Numbered from the stretch's first letter, positions 1 to 8,367 are shown. The stretch is 64,000 nucleotides of DNA from Cystobacter ferrugineus (GCF_001887355.1 NZ_MPIN01000004.1:597733-661732), one strand, 5' to 3'. Translations and numbers: made by a program. Notes: a model not told the origin generated them from the sequence alone.

Positions 1-218
1 ACCGACAACGACTTGCTCTGGACCTCCCGCGTCTGGATCCGCGCCGAGCGCATCGCCTCGGGCGTGAGCCGCACCACCTGCTCGCCGTGCTCCTCCCCGG
101 CGGGGTGCTCCTCTCCGGCGTGTGCCGCGTCTTCCTCGTGCGGGTGGCCTCCCGAGGACTTCGAGCAGCCGGCTCCGAGCCACACCAGCAGCACGCCCAG
201 CAGGGTCCTCGCCTTCAT
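1..218 (-). CDS. RND efflux periplasmic adaptor, N-terminal part (window edge)
   Basis: Only the first ~72 residues are in the window; the gene runs off position 1. Translation from the ATG at 218 gives a lipoprotein signal (MKARTLLGVLLVWLGAGC, lipobox LGAGC) followed by a His/Glu-rich stretch (HPHEEDAAHAGEEHPAGEEH) and then VVRLTPEAMRSARIQT, which is the usual beginning of CzcB/CusB-type membrane fusion proteins. Such adaptors link an inner-membrane RND pump to a TolC-type channel, and His-rich N-termini are common in heavy-metal versions. Its ATG overlaps the stop of the TolC-type gene (ATGA), so the two are co-transcribed. The metal is not readable from the sequence; Zn/Co/Cd or Cu/Ag are the likely options. 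Confidence 0.85.
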   Translation of the reverse strand, partial: MKARTLLGVLLVWLGAGCSKSSGGHPHEEDAAHAGEEHPAGEEHGEQVVRLTPEAMRSARIQTREVQSKSLS

Positions 219-1444
219 GGCAGGCTCCCGAGTGCGCTCTGGAGCTGGGCCTCGGCGATGTGCAGCTCCGCGAGGGCCTCGATGGAGCCGCGCCGGGCAT
301 CGAGTGCTTCCCGGCGGATGACGAGCAGTTGGAAGAAGTCCACCTTGCCCGCCCGGTAGGCCTCGTTGACGAGCACGAGGTTCTGCTGGAGCGCCTCCAG
401 CACGTCCGCTCCGTACACGGCCATCGCGGCGCGTGCGTTCTGGTAGCGCTCCAGGGCCAGGGCCACCTCCGAGCGCACCATCCGCTCCGTGGCCTCGAGC
501 GTGGCCTGGGCCTGGAGCTGTCGCGCGGTGCCGAGCCCCCGGGCCGCCTGGTTGCGGTTGAAGAGCGGCAGCTCGATGCCCAGCGTCCCCTGGACGATGT
601 GGGCGCCTTCCTCGCGCGACCAGGTGGCGCCCAGGCGCGGCACGGGCAGCGCCTCGCGCGAGGCGAGCTTCACCTCGGCGCGCGCCGCGTCCAGCTCGGC
701 GCGCGCGGCCTTCACCTCGGCCCGTTGCGCGAGCGCCCGCTCCATCAAGGCCTCGAGAGGTGGTGGCTCGGCTTCATCGGGCTTCCAGTCTTCCGACAGG
801 CGTGGGACGTCGGTGGGCTCCAGACCCAACAGCAGGCGCAGCTCCGCGAGCGCCAGGCTCCGGCGCTGCACCGAGAGCACGCGCTCGTGCGCGGCCCGGC
901 CCATCTCCACCCGCGCGGTATTCACCTCGATGCGCGAGGCGGCTCCCGCCGTCAGCCGCTCCTCGGCGGCCCTCAGTGCTTGTTCCGCGAGGAGCCGTCC
1001 CTCGTCATCCAGGCGCAGCTCCTGCTCGGCCGCCAGCAGCCGGGCGAAGGCGCCGCGCACCTCGGCGGCCACGGTCACCCGGAGCGCCTGGAGCCGTGCC
1101 TCGCTCGCGGCGAGCTGGGCCTCCGCGGCCTCCTGGCGGGCGCCCCGCTGGCCGAGCAGCTCGAGCCGCTGGCTCACTCCCAACGAGACGTCGAGGCTCT
1201 GGCCGGGGCTCTCCCCGCCTTGCCTCCACCGGGGCCCCACGGCGCCCTGCAGTTGCGGATTCTCCTGGGCGAGGAGCGAGGCGCCTTCCAGCCGGGCGCG
1301 GGCACTGGCCGCCTCGGCCCGGGTGGAGATGAGGCGGGGACTGCGTTCGAGGGCGATCGCCACCGACTCCTCCACGGTCAACGTGTGGGGCGCGGGAGCG
1401 GACTGGAGGAACAGACAAATCGACAGGGACAGGGGGGAGAGCAC
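215..1444 (-). CDS. TolC-family outer-membrane efflux channel (CzcC-like)
   Basis: The 409-residue product has a signal-like N-terminus (SPLSLSICLFLQSAPA) followed by two copies of the TolC repeat: long Ala/Glu/Arg-rich amphipathic helices with the typical TVEESVAIALERSPRL opening, an LGIELPLFNRNQ strand before the second repeat, and a C-terminal AYRAGKVDFFQLLVIRREAL helix. This is the outer-membrane channel of a tripartite RND pump. The GTG at 1444 is the start chosen; no better start lies in frame after the upstream region, and the ribosome site is weak, so the exact start is uncertain. The stop overlaps the adaptor start by 4 bases. With the His-rich adaptor and the upstream Cys/His-rich protein it forms a metal-efflux operon of czcICBA type. 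Confidence 0.88.
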   Translation of the reverse strand: MLSPLSLSICLFLQSAPAPHTLTVEESVAIALERSPRLISTRAEAASARARLEGASLLAQENPQLQGAVGPRWRQGGESPGQSLDVSLGVSQRLELLGQRGARQEAAEAQLAASEARLQALRVTVAAEVRGAFARLLAAEQELRLDDEGRLLAEQALRAAEERLTAGAASRIEVNTARVEMGRAAHERVLSVQRRSLALAELRLLLGLEPTDVPRLSEDWKPDEAEPPPLEALMERALAQRAEVKAARAELDAARAEVKLASREALPVPRLGATWSREEGAHIVQGTLGIELPLFNRNQAARGLGTARQLQAQATLEATERMVRSEVALALERYQNARAAMAVYGADVLEALQQNLVLVNEAYRAGKVDFFQLLVIRREALDARRGSIEALAELHIAEAQLQSALGSLP

Positions 1445-1621
1445 GGCGGCACCAGCGAGGCCAGGAGAGGGAAACCCAACGGCGGGAAACCTCCACGGGA
1501 AGACGGGTGCGCGCGGACCAGGGGTCCGGCACCTCTTCCCGGGGAGGACGGTTCCTCCGGGGCCTCGGTTCGCCTCGACGTGCGGTTCAGCTCAACGGAC
1601 GAGTGACACGAAGCCCGGGGC

Positions 1622-1984
1622 TCACGCGCGGATGGGTGGCCTCAGCAGCCGGACACCGGGCCGTTCGGCCACGGCCTCGTGGATGAAGGGCGTGCGGGGC
1701 GATTCCCGGACGTCGAGCAACACGAGGCCAGGCATCACCGTGGGCAGCAGGGACTGGCTCGCACAGCACCGGCAGTGGTGCTCGGTGGGGCCGCATCCGT
1801 GCTCGTCGCTCGACTGCTGGCCCGCCTGGAATGGCTCCAGGTGCGCCACATGGCCGGACGCCGCGTAGTCGGCGACCAACTCCAGCGCCTCGCCAAAGGC
1901 GGGCACCAGGCCGTTGATCAGCGCGAGCACGAGGAGCAGACGCAGCACACCCCCGGACGTAGCGCATGCGCTGCTCCGTCGCAA
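1622..1984 (-). CDS. Small exported Cys/His-rich protein (CzcI-like)
   Basis: The 120-residue ORF is read from a TTG at 1984 that is preceded by a clear ribosome site (AGAGGGAG, about 5 bases upstream); no ATG in frame gives a sensible protein. It begins with a signal peptide-like segment (GGVLRLLLVLALINGLVPAF) and has a metal-binding-looking cluster CGPTEHHCRCC near residue 70. Small exported Cys/His proteins often precede czcCBA-type operons (CzcI and similar), where they are thought to modulate induction or bind metal; that role is inferred from position here. It lies 177 bases upstream of the TolC-type gene on the same strand. A shorter GTG start at 1948 is possible. Confidence 0.5.
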   Translation of the reverse strand: MRRSSACATSGGVLRLLLVLALINGLVPAFGEALELVADYAASGHVAHLEPFQAGQQSSDEHGCGPTEHHCRCCASQSLLPTVMPGLVLLDVRESPRTPFIHEAVAERPGVRLLRPPIRA

Positions 1985-2067
1985 CCGTCTCCCTCTTCTC
2001 TCGCGCCCGACTGTGTCCGGCCCGTCAATGGGGGACGGACACTCGGGGGGCGAGGGCGCTCGCGTGT

Positions 2068-2700
2068 TCAGCGCTGCTTCAGGTGGGTGATGCCCGCGTC
2101 GAGCAGCGCGGCCACGCCTCGCCGCACGACGTGAACCACCTTGTGCCGATGGGGCGTGCCCGGCTGGGTGTAGTGGGTGCTCACCTTGTGGTGCAGCTCC
2201 GTGGCACCCCAGATGAGCACCAGGTCCGCCCATTCCAGGTCGCTCTGGGCCTGGGTGCCCGTGCGCCGCTCGGTGCCATCCACCATGCGCAGATCCAGCC
2301 GGCGGCCGAGCTTGTCCTTCAACTCCTCGCGCACCGCGGGCGAGCCGCCCACCACCACCACCCGGCGCACCGCGTGCTGGAGGCACGTCTGAAGGAAGGC
2401 CACCTCGGCCCGGCGGTTGTTCGAGCCGCCACAGTGCTCGCAATGGCTTCGGGGATCCACCAGCAGGGGCTCTCGGCCGCTGGCCCGTGCCGCCTGCTGG
2501 CACTCCGCGGCGGTGCACACGCGGTAGAAGTGCTCGAGGAGGAGCTGCTCGGCCCGGGGCAGCTTGGGTTCACTCAGGCGCGTCTTGCCTGGGCGGGTGA
2601 GGCCCGCCTCCTCCAGAATCGCCCGGGCCCGGGTCCGGGACGTCGCCGAGGTGATGCCCCGCTCGGCGAACCAACTGTCGATGTCTCGGTCCGCGCTCAT
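2068..2700 (-). CDS. Hypothetical protein with CxxC motif and DUF2325-like C-terminus
   Basis: The 210-residue protein has an N-terminal helical part with a SAP-like or HTH-like run (WFAERGITSATSRTRARAIL), a CEHC motif at residues 87-90 followed by GGSNNRRAEV, and a C-terminal alpha/beta domain (VRRVVVVGGSPAVREELKDK, then WADLVLIWGATELHHKVS) that resembles the DUF2325 fold, including the conserved His pair. Function is unknown; DUF2325 proteins may bind nucleic acid or nucleotides. Its ATG overlaps the rnhB stop by 4 bases, so it is translationally coupled to RNase HII. The coupling suggests, but does not prove, a role linked to RNA/DNA hybrids or DNA repair. Confidence 0.75.
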   Translation of the reverse strand: MSADRDIDSWFAERGITSATSRTRARAILEEAGLTRPGKTRLSEPKLPRAEQLLLEHFYRVCTAAECQQAARASGREPLLVDPRSHCEHCGGSNNRRAEVAFLQTCLQHAVRRVVVVGGSPAVREELKDKLGRRLDLRMVDGTERRTGTQAQSDLEWADLVLIWGATELHHKVSTHYTQPGTPHRHKVVHVVRRGVAALLDAGITHLKQR

Positions 2701-3548
2701 CTTGGATCAGGTCCTGGAAAGAGTTCGCCTTGAGGAGAAGGAGGCACGGGCAGGCCGAGGGCCTCCCGCACGGGCGCGAAGCTGCGGCGGTGGATGGGCA
2801 GCACTCCCCGCTCGCGGATGGCCTGGACGTGCGAGGCCGTGGGGTAGCCCTTGTGCTCGGCGAGCCCATAGCCCGGGTAGAGCGTGTCCAGCTCCCGCAT
2901 CGTCCGGTCGCGCGTCGTCTTGGCCAGCACCGACGCCGCCGCGATGCTCAGCGACAGGGCATCGCCCTTGATGATGCCGCGCTGGGGCAGGGTGCACTCG
3001 GGAATGGTGAAGGCGTCCAGCAGGACGAACGTGGGCTGGATGCCCAGGCCCTGGAGGGCACGGTGCATCGCGAGCAGGCTCGCCCGGCGGATGTTGAGCC
3101 GATCAATCTCCTCGGGCTCCGCCTGGCCCACGGCCCACGCCACCGCGCCGTGCTTGATGGCCTCCGCCATTTCATCCCGGCGCGCCTCGTCGGCGATCTT
3201 CTTCGAGTCGTCCAGTCCCTCCAGCTTCCAGCCCCGCGGGAGGATGGCCGCCGCGGCGACCACGGGTCCGGCCAGCGGGCCCCGGCCGGCCTCGTCCACA
3301 CCCGCCACGTGCGTGTGGCCCTGCTCCCACAGCTCCGTCTCGAAGCGCAGGAGGTGGCGCAGGCGCTGGCCTTCCGAGCGGTTCTTCCCCTGCTGCTGGC
3401 GCAGACGGCGGGCGAGCGCGCGGGCGCCCTGACGGGTGTCCGCCTCCAAGGCCTCCAGCAATCCCTGGGGAATGGAACGGGACTGGGTGACGAACCGCTC
3501 GGTCAACTCCGCCACGGAACAACACAGGAGATCTTGCACGCTGGACAT
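2697..3548 (-). CDS. rnhB: Ribonuclease HII
   Basis: RNase HII nicks the RNA strand of RNA-DNA hybrids and removes misincorporated ribonucleotides. The 283-residue product carries the family motifs: VAGVDEAGRGPLAGPV (catalytic D85, E86), GLDDSKK, VLLDAF (D178) and SIAAASVLAKTTRDRTM (D214), and ends with HRRSFAPVREA. It has an N-terminal extension of about 75 residues before the catalytic domain, as in the longer RnhB proteins. The ATG at 3548 (MSSVQ) was preferred to the upstream in-frame ATG at 3668, which would add a non-conserved 40-residue segment overlapping the neighbouring lipoprotein gene. The next gene overlaps its stop (ATGA). Confidence 0.93.
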   Translation of the reverse strand: MSSVQDLLCCSVAELTERFVTQSRSIPQGLLEALEADTRQGARALARRLRQQQGKNRSEGQRLRHLLRFETELWEQGHTHVAGVDEAGRGPLAGPVVAAAAILPRGWKLEGLDDSKKIADEARRDEMAEAIKHGAVAWAVGQAEPEEIDRLNIRRASLLAMHRALQGLGIQPTFVLLDAFTIPECTLPQRGIIKGDALSLSIAAASVLAKTTRDRTMRELDTLYPGYGLAEHKGYPTASHVQAIRERGVLPIHRRSFAPVREALGLPVPPSPQGELFPGPDPR

Positions 3549-3616
3549 GACGTCCGAACCTAGCGAGTCACGCGGTCCGGAACAAATGCCGTTGAAGGAG
3601 CCGGCCTCCCGAGGGC

Positions 3617-4003
3617 TCAGGGGCGCAAGTGCAACTGGACCGAGCTGGGCTCGGGGGTGCAGTGGCACTCATCGCACGTCCACACCACCTCGGCCGAGTC
3701 GCTGGGCCGCGTCCCGCCGAGGGCCGTCAGCCGCACCCGGCCCGGGCCGATGTCCTCGTTCACCGCCGTGGTGACGCCCCGCTCGCTCGTGGTGCTGGTG
3801 ACGGAGTGGCCCGTGTCCGTGTTGGTGGCCGTGACGATGGCACCACTCACCAGGCCCCCCTGTGCGTCCACCACCTCCACGCGCAGCGTGACGAGTTCCT
3901 CGGTACAGGGGTCTCTCTCGGGGTTGGGCACCCGCAGCCCCCCGTCGCAGGCGGCGAGGTGCGCGAGGCCCAGGACCATCCACATGGCACGTGCTCGGTG
4001 CAT
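3617..4003 (-). CDS. Small lipoprotein with Ig-like/carboxypeptidase-regulatory-like domain
   Basis: The 128-residue ORF starts MHRARAMWMVLGLAHLAAC, a lipoprotein signal with lipobox LAAC and Asp at +2, which in some Gram-negatives favours inner-membrane retention. The mature part (LVTLRVEVVDAQGGLVSGAI, then ATNTDTGHSVTSTTSERGVT) is a single Ig-like beta sandwich of the CarboxypepD_reg/Big type. It ends with a Cys-containing WTCDECHC segment. The reading frame is open far upstream (to 5416), but that part is a shadow of the next gene; the ATG at 4003 has only a weak ribosome site. Function unknown. Confidence 0.7.
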   Translation of the reverse strand: MHRARAMWMVLGLAHLAACDGGLRVPNPERDPCTEELVTLRVEVVDAQGGLVSGAIVTATNTDTGHSVTSTTSERGVTTAVNEDIGPGRVRLTALGGTRPSDSAEVVWTCDECHCTPEPSSVQLHLRP

Positions 4004-4047
4004 GGACAGGGAGTGCGCATGCACGGGGCCGGGCGCAAGCGGACCTG

Positions 4048-5484
4048 TCAGGAGGTGGGCGGAAGTCGGACCCGGGCGAAGCGCGAGGCCTCCGTCTCCG
4101 GGTAGCGCTCGACAATGTAGCGGTAGACCTCCTGGGCGCGCTCGGGCTGCTGCATGCGCTCGCCGAGCACGCGCGCCAGGAGCACCAGGGCCCGGGGGGC
4201 GAGCGGATCCTCCGGGGCGGAGTCCGCGGCGGCCTCCAGCGCGCGCACCGCGAGGGCATGCTCCTGTTGGCTCGCCGCCGCCTGTCCGACGAAGAGGTGC
4301 ACCGCGGGGGGGAGGGCGGCGCGGGGAAGGAAGTGGAGCTCGGAGTAGAGCGTGAGGGCGCGGGGGATGTCGCGGGTGCTGACGGCCTGGGTCAGCTCCT
4401 GGATGCGCAGCTCGGGGGGCGGGGCGGTCTCCGCCTCGGGCAGACCCAGGCCCTCCACGCGCAGGGAGGTGCTCGGGGCCGCGCCGGGCAGCACGGGTGT
4501 GAGGTACTCGGACGGCGCCCCGTACCCGAGGGCATCTCCCCGGGTGTAGAGCAGCAGTCCGAGCACGTGTGCCATCAGCAGGGGCACGGGCAGCTCGACG
4601 AGCTCGGCGAGCCAGCGCGTGAGCAGCCCCAGGTCCAGGGCGCGCAGGCTCGAGCCGAGGGCGTACGTCACCCACCCCGCGAGCCCCAGGACGAGCAGGA
4701 CGCCCAGCGTGGTGGTGTAGTCGCGCCCGAGGCGCAGCATGGCGCGCACGCCGCGCACGGGGTTGAGCATCTCCAGGAAGGGGGCTCCGATGGCCCCCTG
4801 GATGAGGCCCATGGGCAGGTAGGCGAGGCCGGCCAGTCCCAGCACCCACACGATGGGATCCTCGCGCAGGTGCTCCCAGGGCAGGGCGTGGAAGGTGCCC
4901 GTCGCGTAGAACATGGGATCGTCGAGCAGGCGCGTGATGTACGCGTGCGCGTCCCAGCCGCTGAAGAAGACGAGGTAGACGCCGAAGGGGAGCCACACGG
5001 CGCTGGTGGCGACGAGGCCGCGCAGGGAGGGCAGGAGCCAGTCGGAGATGAGATCGTTGTACTCGGGCAGGGGGATGTCGGTCTCGCCCCGGGCGCTCGC
5101 CCGGAGGATGGCGAAGAAGCAGCCCCAGAAGACGCCGGACAGCAACACCGCCGGGGCCAGCCGCGCGAGGATGAACGACGCCTGGGTGAGGAAGGTCAGG
5201 AGCGTGAGGATCGTCCCGATGGCCAGGAGCATGGCCAGGGCGTGGAAGTTGAGCAGGTAGCGCGCCGCGGTGCGCATCCGCTCCTCGAGCGGCTGTTGCC
5301 GCGAGCGGTGGACGAGCAACGTTTCGGCGCGCTCTCCACAGGAGCGGCAGGCGATCAGGTCCACGGTGGACATGCGCCGGGCCTCGACGCATTCCGGGCA
5401 GAGGAAGGAGGCACATCCCACGCAGCGCCAGCCGGCGGTGGCGGTGGGGTGGCGCTTGCAGCGGGCGTGCGGCGGGGGTGGCAT
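4048..5484 (-). CDS. B-box-type zinc-finger membrane protein with C-terminal TPR-like helices
   Basis: The 478-residue protein begins with a Cys/His zinc-binding module (C9, H12, C21, C24, C29, C32; C-x-x-H...CxxC...CxxC) of B-box/rhomboid-N type, often seen in myxobacterial membrane proteins. It then has several membrane segments between about residues 75 and 310 (for example AMLLAIGTILTLLTFLTQ and LLVLGLAGWVTYALG), a YIP1-like arrangement. The C-terminal ~130 residues (ELTQAVSTRDIPRALTLYSE onward, ending AQEVYRYIVERYPETEA) are TPR-like helical repeats. Function is unknown; a role in membrane organisation or assembly is a guess from architecture. It sits in a minus-strand run with the lipoprotein gene 44 bases downstream. 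Confidence 0.85.
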   Translation of the reverse strand: MPPPPHARCKRHPTATAGWRCVGCASFLCPECVEARRMSTVDLIACRSCGERAETLLVHRSRQQPLEERMRTAARYLLNFHALAMLLAIGTILTLLTFLTQASFILARLAPAVLLSGVFWGCFFAILRASARGETDIPLPEYNDLISDWLLPSLRGLVATSAVWLPFGVYLVFFSGWDAHAYITRLLDDPMFYATGTFHALPWEHLREDPIVWVLGLAGLAYLPMGLIQGAIGAPFLEMLNPVRGVRAMLRLGRDYTTTLGVLLVLGLAGWVTYALGSSLRALDLGLLTRWLAELVELPVPLLMAHVLGLLLYTRGDALGYGAPSEYLTPVLPGAAPSTSLRVEGLGLPEAETAPPPELRIQELTQAVSTRDIPRALTLYSELHFLPRAALPPAVHLFVGQAAASQQEHALAVRALEAAADSAPEDPLAPRALVLLARVLGERMQQPERAQEVYRYIVERYPETEASRFARVRLPPTS

Positions 5485-5526
5485 GGTCGGGCTCCCGGGC
5501 GCGATCCTATGCCAACCCCAGGAGGG

Positions 5527-5871
5527 TCAATACACGTAGGGAGCGCGTTTGGCCCAGTCCGTCTTCCCATGGCGTTGGTGCAGCAGGCGGAAGGCGGCCT
5601 TGGCCTCCTTCGAGTCCTGCCCACAGCCTCGCTTGCTCGCACGAACCACCCGGTAGAGCGCCATGGGCGAGCGCGGATCCTCCGGATGCGCTCGGGCCCA
5701 CTCCACCGCCACCCGGCCGAACCAGGACACCGAGTTGCCGGCCTCCACCAACTGCTTCCACTCGGCGAGCGCGGCCTTGCGCTCCTCCTCCGGGACGAAG
5801 GCGAGCGGGGAGGACTCCTCCTTCGGCATCGACGGCGCGCACCACCAGTTGCGCGCGCGGGACACGTCCAC
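5527..5871 (-). pseudogene. C-terminal remnant of a larger hypothetical protein
   Basis: The open frame encodes about 114 residues (NWWCAPSMPKEESSPLAF, then VEWARAHPEDPRSPMALYR, ending WAKRAPYVY). It reads like the tail of a bigger helical/TPR-like protein: the frame continues sensibly upstream of the first start (NPDLTVDVSRARNWW) into the end of the Uma2 gene, with no ribosome site. I infer that the rest of the gene was lost where the Uma2 gene now lies. If translated alone from the GTG at 5871 it would be a 114-residue soluble protein of unknown function. Confidence 0.5.
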
Positions 5872-5884
5872 CGTCAGGTCTGGG

Positions 5885-6442
5885 TTACCGCTCCCAGAGT
5901 GTGGCGAGCTTCAACGGGAGCACCGAGAAGGGCTCGGCGTGCACGGTGGCGCCTCCACTCCAGAGTCCTCGCGGGCTCCAGCGCCGATTCTCCAGCCGGT
6001 AGACCTCCAGGGAGCGTTGAAGGGGATCCACCAGCCACAGATGGCTCACGCTCTCGCGGCCATAGGCCTTCATCTTCTTCTCCCGGTCCAGCACCGCCGT
6101 GGAGGGGGAGAGCACCTCGCAGACCCAGTCGGGAGCCAGGGTGAATGCCGCCGTGTGGGGCATCTCCGGCATACGCTCCCGGCGCCAACCCGCGAGGTCC
6201 GGCACCAGGGCGTCGTTCCCCAGGTGCAGTTCGGGCTCGAACACGATGACCCAGCCTCCGGGGCCCTCCTCTCCCATGTCGAAGGGTCTTCCCAGCAGCA
6301 TCCCGAGCCGAGAGGCCGCCCGGCCATGAGGTGAGGCCGGACGAGGGCTCACGTACAACTCGCCATCGACGATCTCCCCCACGCAGTTGGGAGGAACGGT
6401 CTCCAGATCCTCGAAGGTAGCCCGGCGTTTCGACCCGCTCAT
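5885..6442 (-). CDS. Uma2-family (DUF820) PD-(D/E)XK nuclease-like protein
   Basis: The 185-residue protein has the Uma2 fold signatures: ATFEDLETVPPNCVGEIVDG, the catalytic-type strands FEPELHLGNDALVPDLAGWR (D at the metal site) and DWVCEVLSPSTAVLDREKKM (E...K), then YGRESVSHLWLVDPLQRSLE. Uma2 proteins are predicted endonucleases that spread as many-copy solitary genes in cyanobacteria and myxobacteria; their biological role is unsettled. The ATG at 6442 is preferred; an in-frame ATG at 6514 would add 24 low-complexity residues and lies inside an inverted repeat. It sits directly against a truncated gene on its 3-prime side, consistent with insertion. Confidence 0.85.
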   Translation of the reverse strand: MSGSKRRATFEDLETVPPNCVGEIVDGELYVSPRPASPHGRAASRLGMLLGRPFDMGEEGPGGWVIVFEPELHLGNDALVPDLAGWRRERMPEMPHTAAFTLAPDWVCEVLSPSTAVLDREKKMKAYGRESVSHLWLVDPLQRSLEVYRLENRRWSPRGLWSGGATVHAEPFSVLPLKLATLWER

Positions 6443-6511
6443 GCCCGGAGCATGGGGAGTTGAAGGCGCTTCTTCAAGCGGCCACCCGTGGCCGTTGCTC
6501 AAGTCATGACC

Positions 6512-6540
6512 CATGAAGTCATCATAAGGATGACCTCATG
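6512..6540. promoter_or_regulatory. Inverted repeat upstream of the Uma2 gene (operator-like)
   Basis: CATGAAGTCAT (6512-6522) and ATGACCTCATG (6530-6540) form an inverted repeat matching at 10 of 11 positions around a 7-base spacer. It is unusually AT-rich for its surroundings and lies about 70 bases before the Uma2 start and 60 bases after the M61 peptidase stop. It is not followed by a T tract, so a dimeric repressor site fits better than a terminator. Its function is inferred only from symmetry and position. Confidence 0.4.
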
Positions 6541-6600
6541 AGTTGGCAAGTTGCACCCAACATCTCAAGTCACCCGCTGGAGGCTCGGGGACACGGCCCG

Positions 6601-8367
6601 CTACCCCGGCTCCTCCCACGGCGTGCCGAGCCACGCCTGATAGGCGGCCTTCTGCGCGTCCGTGGGCTTGTCCATGCGCGCGAGCCACACGGCATCCGCG
6701 GGCTTCTGGCCGAGCACCACGGGCACCTCCACCAGCTTGTCCCGGCGGAACACCGTGAGGCGCACCGTGTCCCCGGGGGACTTGTCGTCACAGCGCGTGA
6801 GCAACGTCCCGGTGTCCACGCGCCAGCCATCGAGCGCCACCAGCTCGTCGTCCACGTACAGCCCCGCCTCCTGCGCGGGCGAGCCCTCCAGCACCGCGGA
6901 GAAGGTGAAGCCTCCCTTGGGCACCACCCCCAACCACCCCTTGGGCCGGCCCTCTCCCTTGGTGCGCGGGGGCGGGCTGCCGCCCCGGTCGCCCGTGGAC
7001 TCGCGCGGGCGCAGCCGCACCTCCAGCCCCACGTGGGCGAAGGGCGACAAGTCCAGCTCCTGCGTGGTGCGCAGCGCCCGGTCGAAGAAGGCCGACAGGT
7101 CCTGGCCCGCCACCTCCGCGGCCGCCGCCTCCACGCCGTCCTCGGGCACGCCGGAGCCATCTCCGTAGCGCCTCCACAACAGCCGCATCAAGTCATCCAG
7201 GCTCCGCTCGTTGCCCGTGAGACGGCGCAGCTCCAGGTCCAGCAACACCGCCACCACCTCGCCCTTGAGGTAGTAGGAGATGGCGCTGTTGGGCGAGTGC
7301 TCGTCCGGACGGTAGTGCTTCACCCAGCACACGAGCGAGGACTCGGCCAGGGTCTGCACCTTGCGGCCCGGCGTGGCCTGGAGCGCCGAGAGCGTCTCCC
7401 CCAGGCGCGTGAGGTAGCGGCTCGCGCTCATCAGCCCCGCGCGCAGCACGAAGAGGTTGTCGTAGTACGAGGTGACGCCCTCGAAGGCCCACAAGAGCGA
7501 GGTGTAGTTCTCCTGGGAGTAGTCGAAGGGCACGAGCGCCCGGGGCTTCACCCGCTTGACGTTCCACAGGTGGAAGTACTCGTGCGCCGCGAGCGTGAGG
7601 AAGTCCTCCCAGCCCCGCGCGCTCTGCAGGCCCACGCGTGGAAAGAGCAGCGCCGTGGACGCGCCGTGCTCCAGGCCCCCGCGCCCCTTGTCCGTGAGGT
7701 AGACGAGGAACAGGTAGCGCCGGTGGGGCAGGCCGCCGAACAGCTTCGCCTGGGCCTCGCACACGCGCTGGAGATCCGTGCACATCCGCCCTGGCTCGTG
7801 CACCGCGTCCCCCCACACCACCACCTCGTGCGGCACGCCCGCGGCGGTGAAGGTGAGCGGCGTGTGGGGCCCCACCTCGAAGGGGCTGTCCACCAGCTCG
7901 TCGTAGTCGCTCGCGACGAAGACGCCGTCCCGGTGCTCCAGCGCGGTGAAGGTGCGCCAGCCCGCGGGGGCCTCCACGGTGACGTGGTGCTCCAGGCCGC
8001 GCGTGGCCTCGGTGTAGAGAAAGAGCGTGGCGCCGTTGAAGTAGCCGTGGCTGCCGTCCAGGTGGCTGGTGCGCACCGTCAGCTCGTGGGCGTAGACGCG
8101 GTAGCGCAGCGTCACCGGGCGGCCCTGTGACTCCACGCGCCAGGTGCGCTTGTCCACGCGCCGCACCGCGAGGGGCTCGCCCCCGGGGCCCGTGGCGCTC
8201 ACGTCCTGGAGCTGGCGCGAGAACTCGCGCACCAGGTAGCTGCCGGGCGTCCACACCGGCAGCACCGCGGCGAGTGGCTCCGGCGCCGCGGGGAAGGTGG
8301 CCTCCACCTCGAAGAGGTGCGAGTGCGGGCGGAGCATCGAGACGCGATAGTGGACCGCTTCCGGCAT
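6601..8367 (-). CDS. M61-family metallopeptidase with PDZ domain
   Basis: The 588-residue protein matches M61 (glycyl aminopeptidase-type) enzymes: an N-terminal beta domain with WTPGSYLVREFSRQL, a gluzincin catalytic centre AAHEYFHLWNVKR (H262, E263, H266), the third zinc ligand in WAFEGVTSYY (E296), and a C-terminal PDZ domain (GWLGVVPKGGFTFSAVLEGS, about residues 475-560). No signal peptide is visible, so it probably acts in the cytoplasm, releasing N-terminal Gly/Ala from peptides. It begins 33 bases after the RsmB-type gene and is likely co-transcribed with it. Confidence 0.93.
   Translation of the reverse strand: MPEAVHYRVSMLRPHSHLFEVEATFPAAPEPLAAVLPVWTPGSYLVREFSRQLQDVSATGPGGEPLAVRRVDKRTWRVESQGRPVTLRYRVYAHELTVRTSHLDGSHGYFNGATLFLYTEATRGLEHHVTVEAPAGWRTFTALEHRDGVFVASDYDELVDSPFEVGPHTPLTFTAAGVPHEVVVWGDAVHEPGRMCTDLQRVCEAQAKLFGGLPHRRYLFLVYLTDKGRGGLEHGASTALLFPRVGLQSARGWEDFLTLAAHEYFHLWNVKRVKPRALVPFDYSQENYTSLLWAFEGVTSYYDNLFVLRAGLMSASRYLTRLGETLSALQATPGRKVQTLAESSLVCWVKHYRPDEHSPNSAISYYLKGEVVAVLLDLELRRLTGNERSLDDLMRLLWRRYGDGSGVPEDGVEAAAAEVAGQDLSAFFDRALRTTQELDLSPFAHVGLEVRLRPRESTGDRGGSPPPRTKGEGRPKGWLGVVPKGGFTFSAVLEGSPAQEAGLYVDDELVALDGWRVDTGTLLTRCDDKSPGDTVRLTVFRRDKLVEVPVVLGQKPADAVWLARMDKPTDAQKAAYQAWLGTPWEEPG

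Noticed and set aside
122-1606. Long plus-strand open frame of 494 codons opposite the TolC-type gene
   Set aside because: Shadow of the minus-strand gene in GC-rich DNA: no family pattern, no ribosome site, while the minus frame has clear TolC repeats.
3991-6144. Plus-strand open frame of 717 codons
   Set aside because: Runs across two or more minus-strand genes and is rich in Gly/His/Gln/Arg as expected of a complementary-frame artefact.
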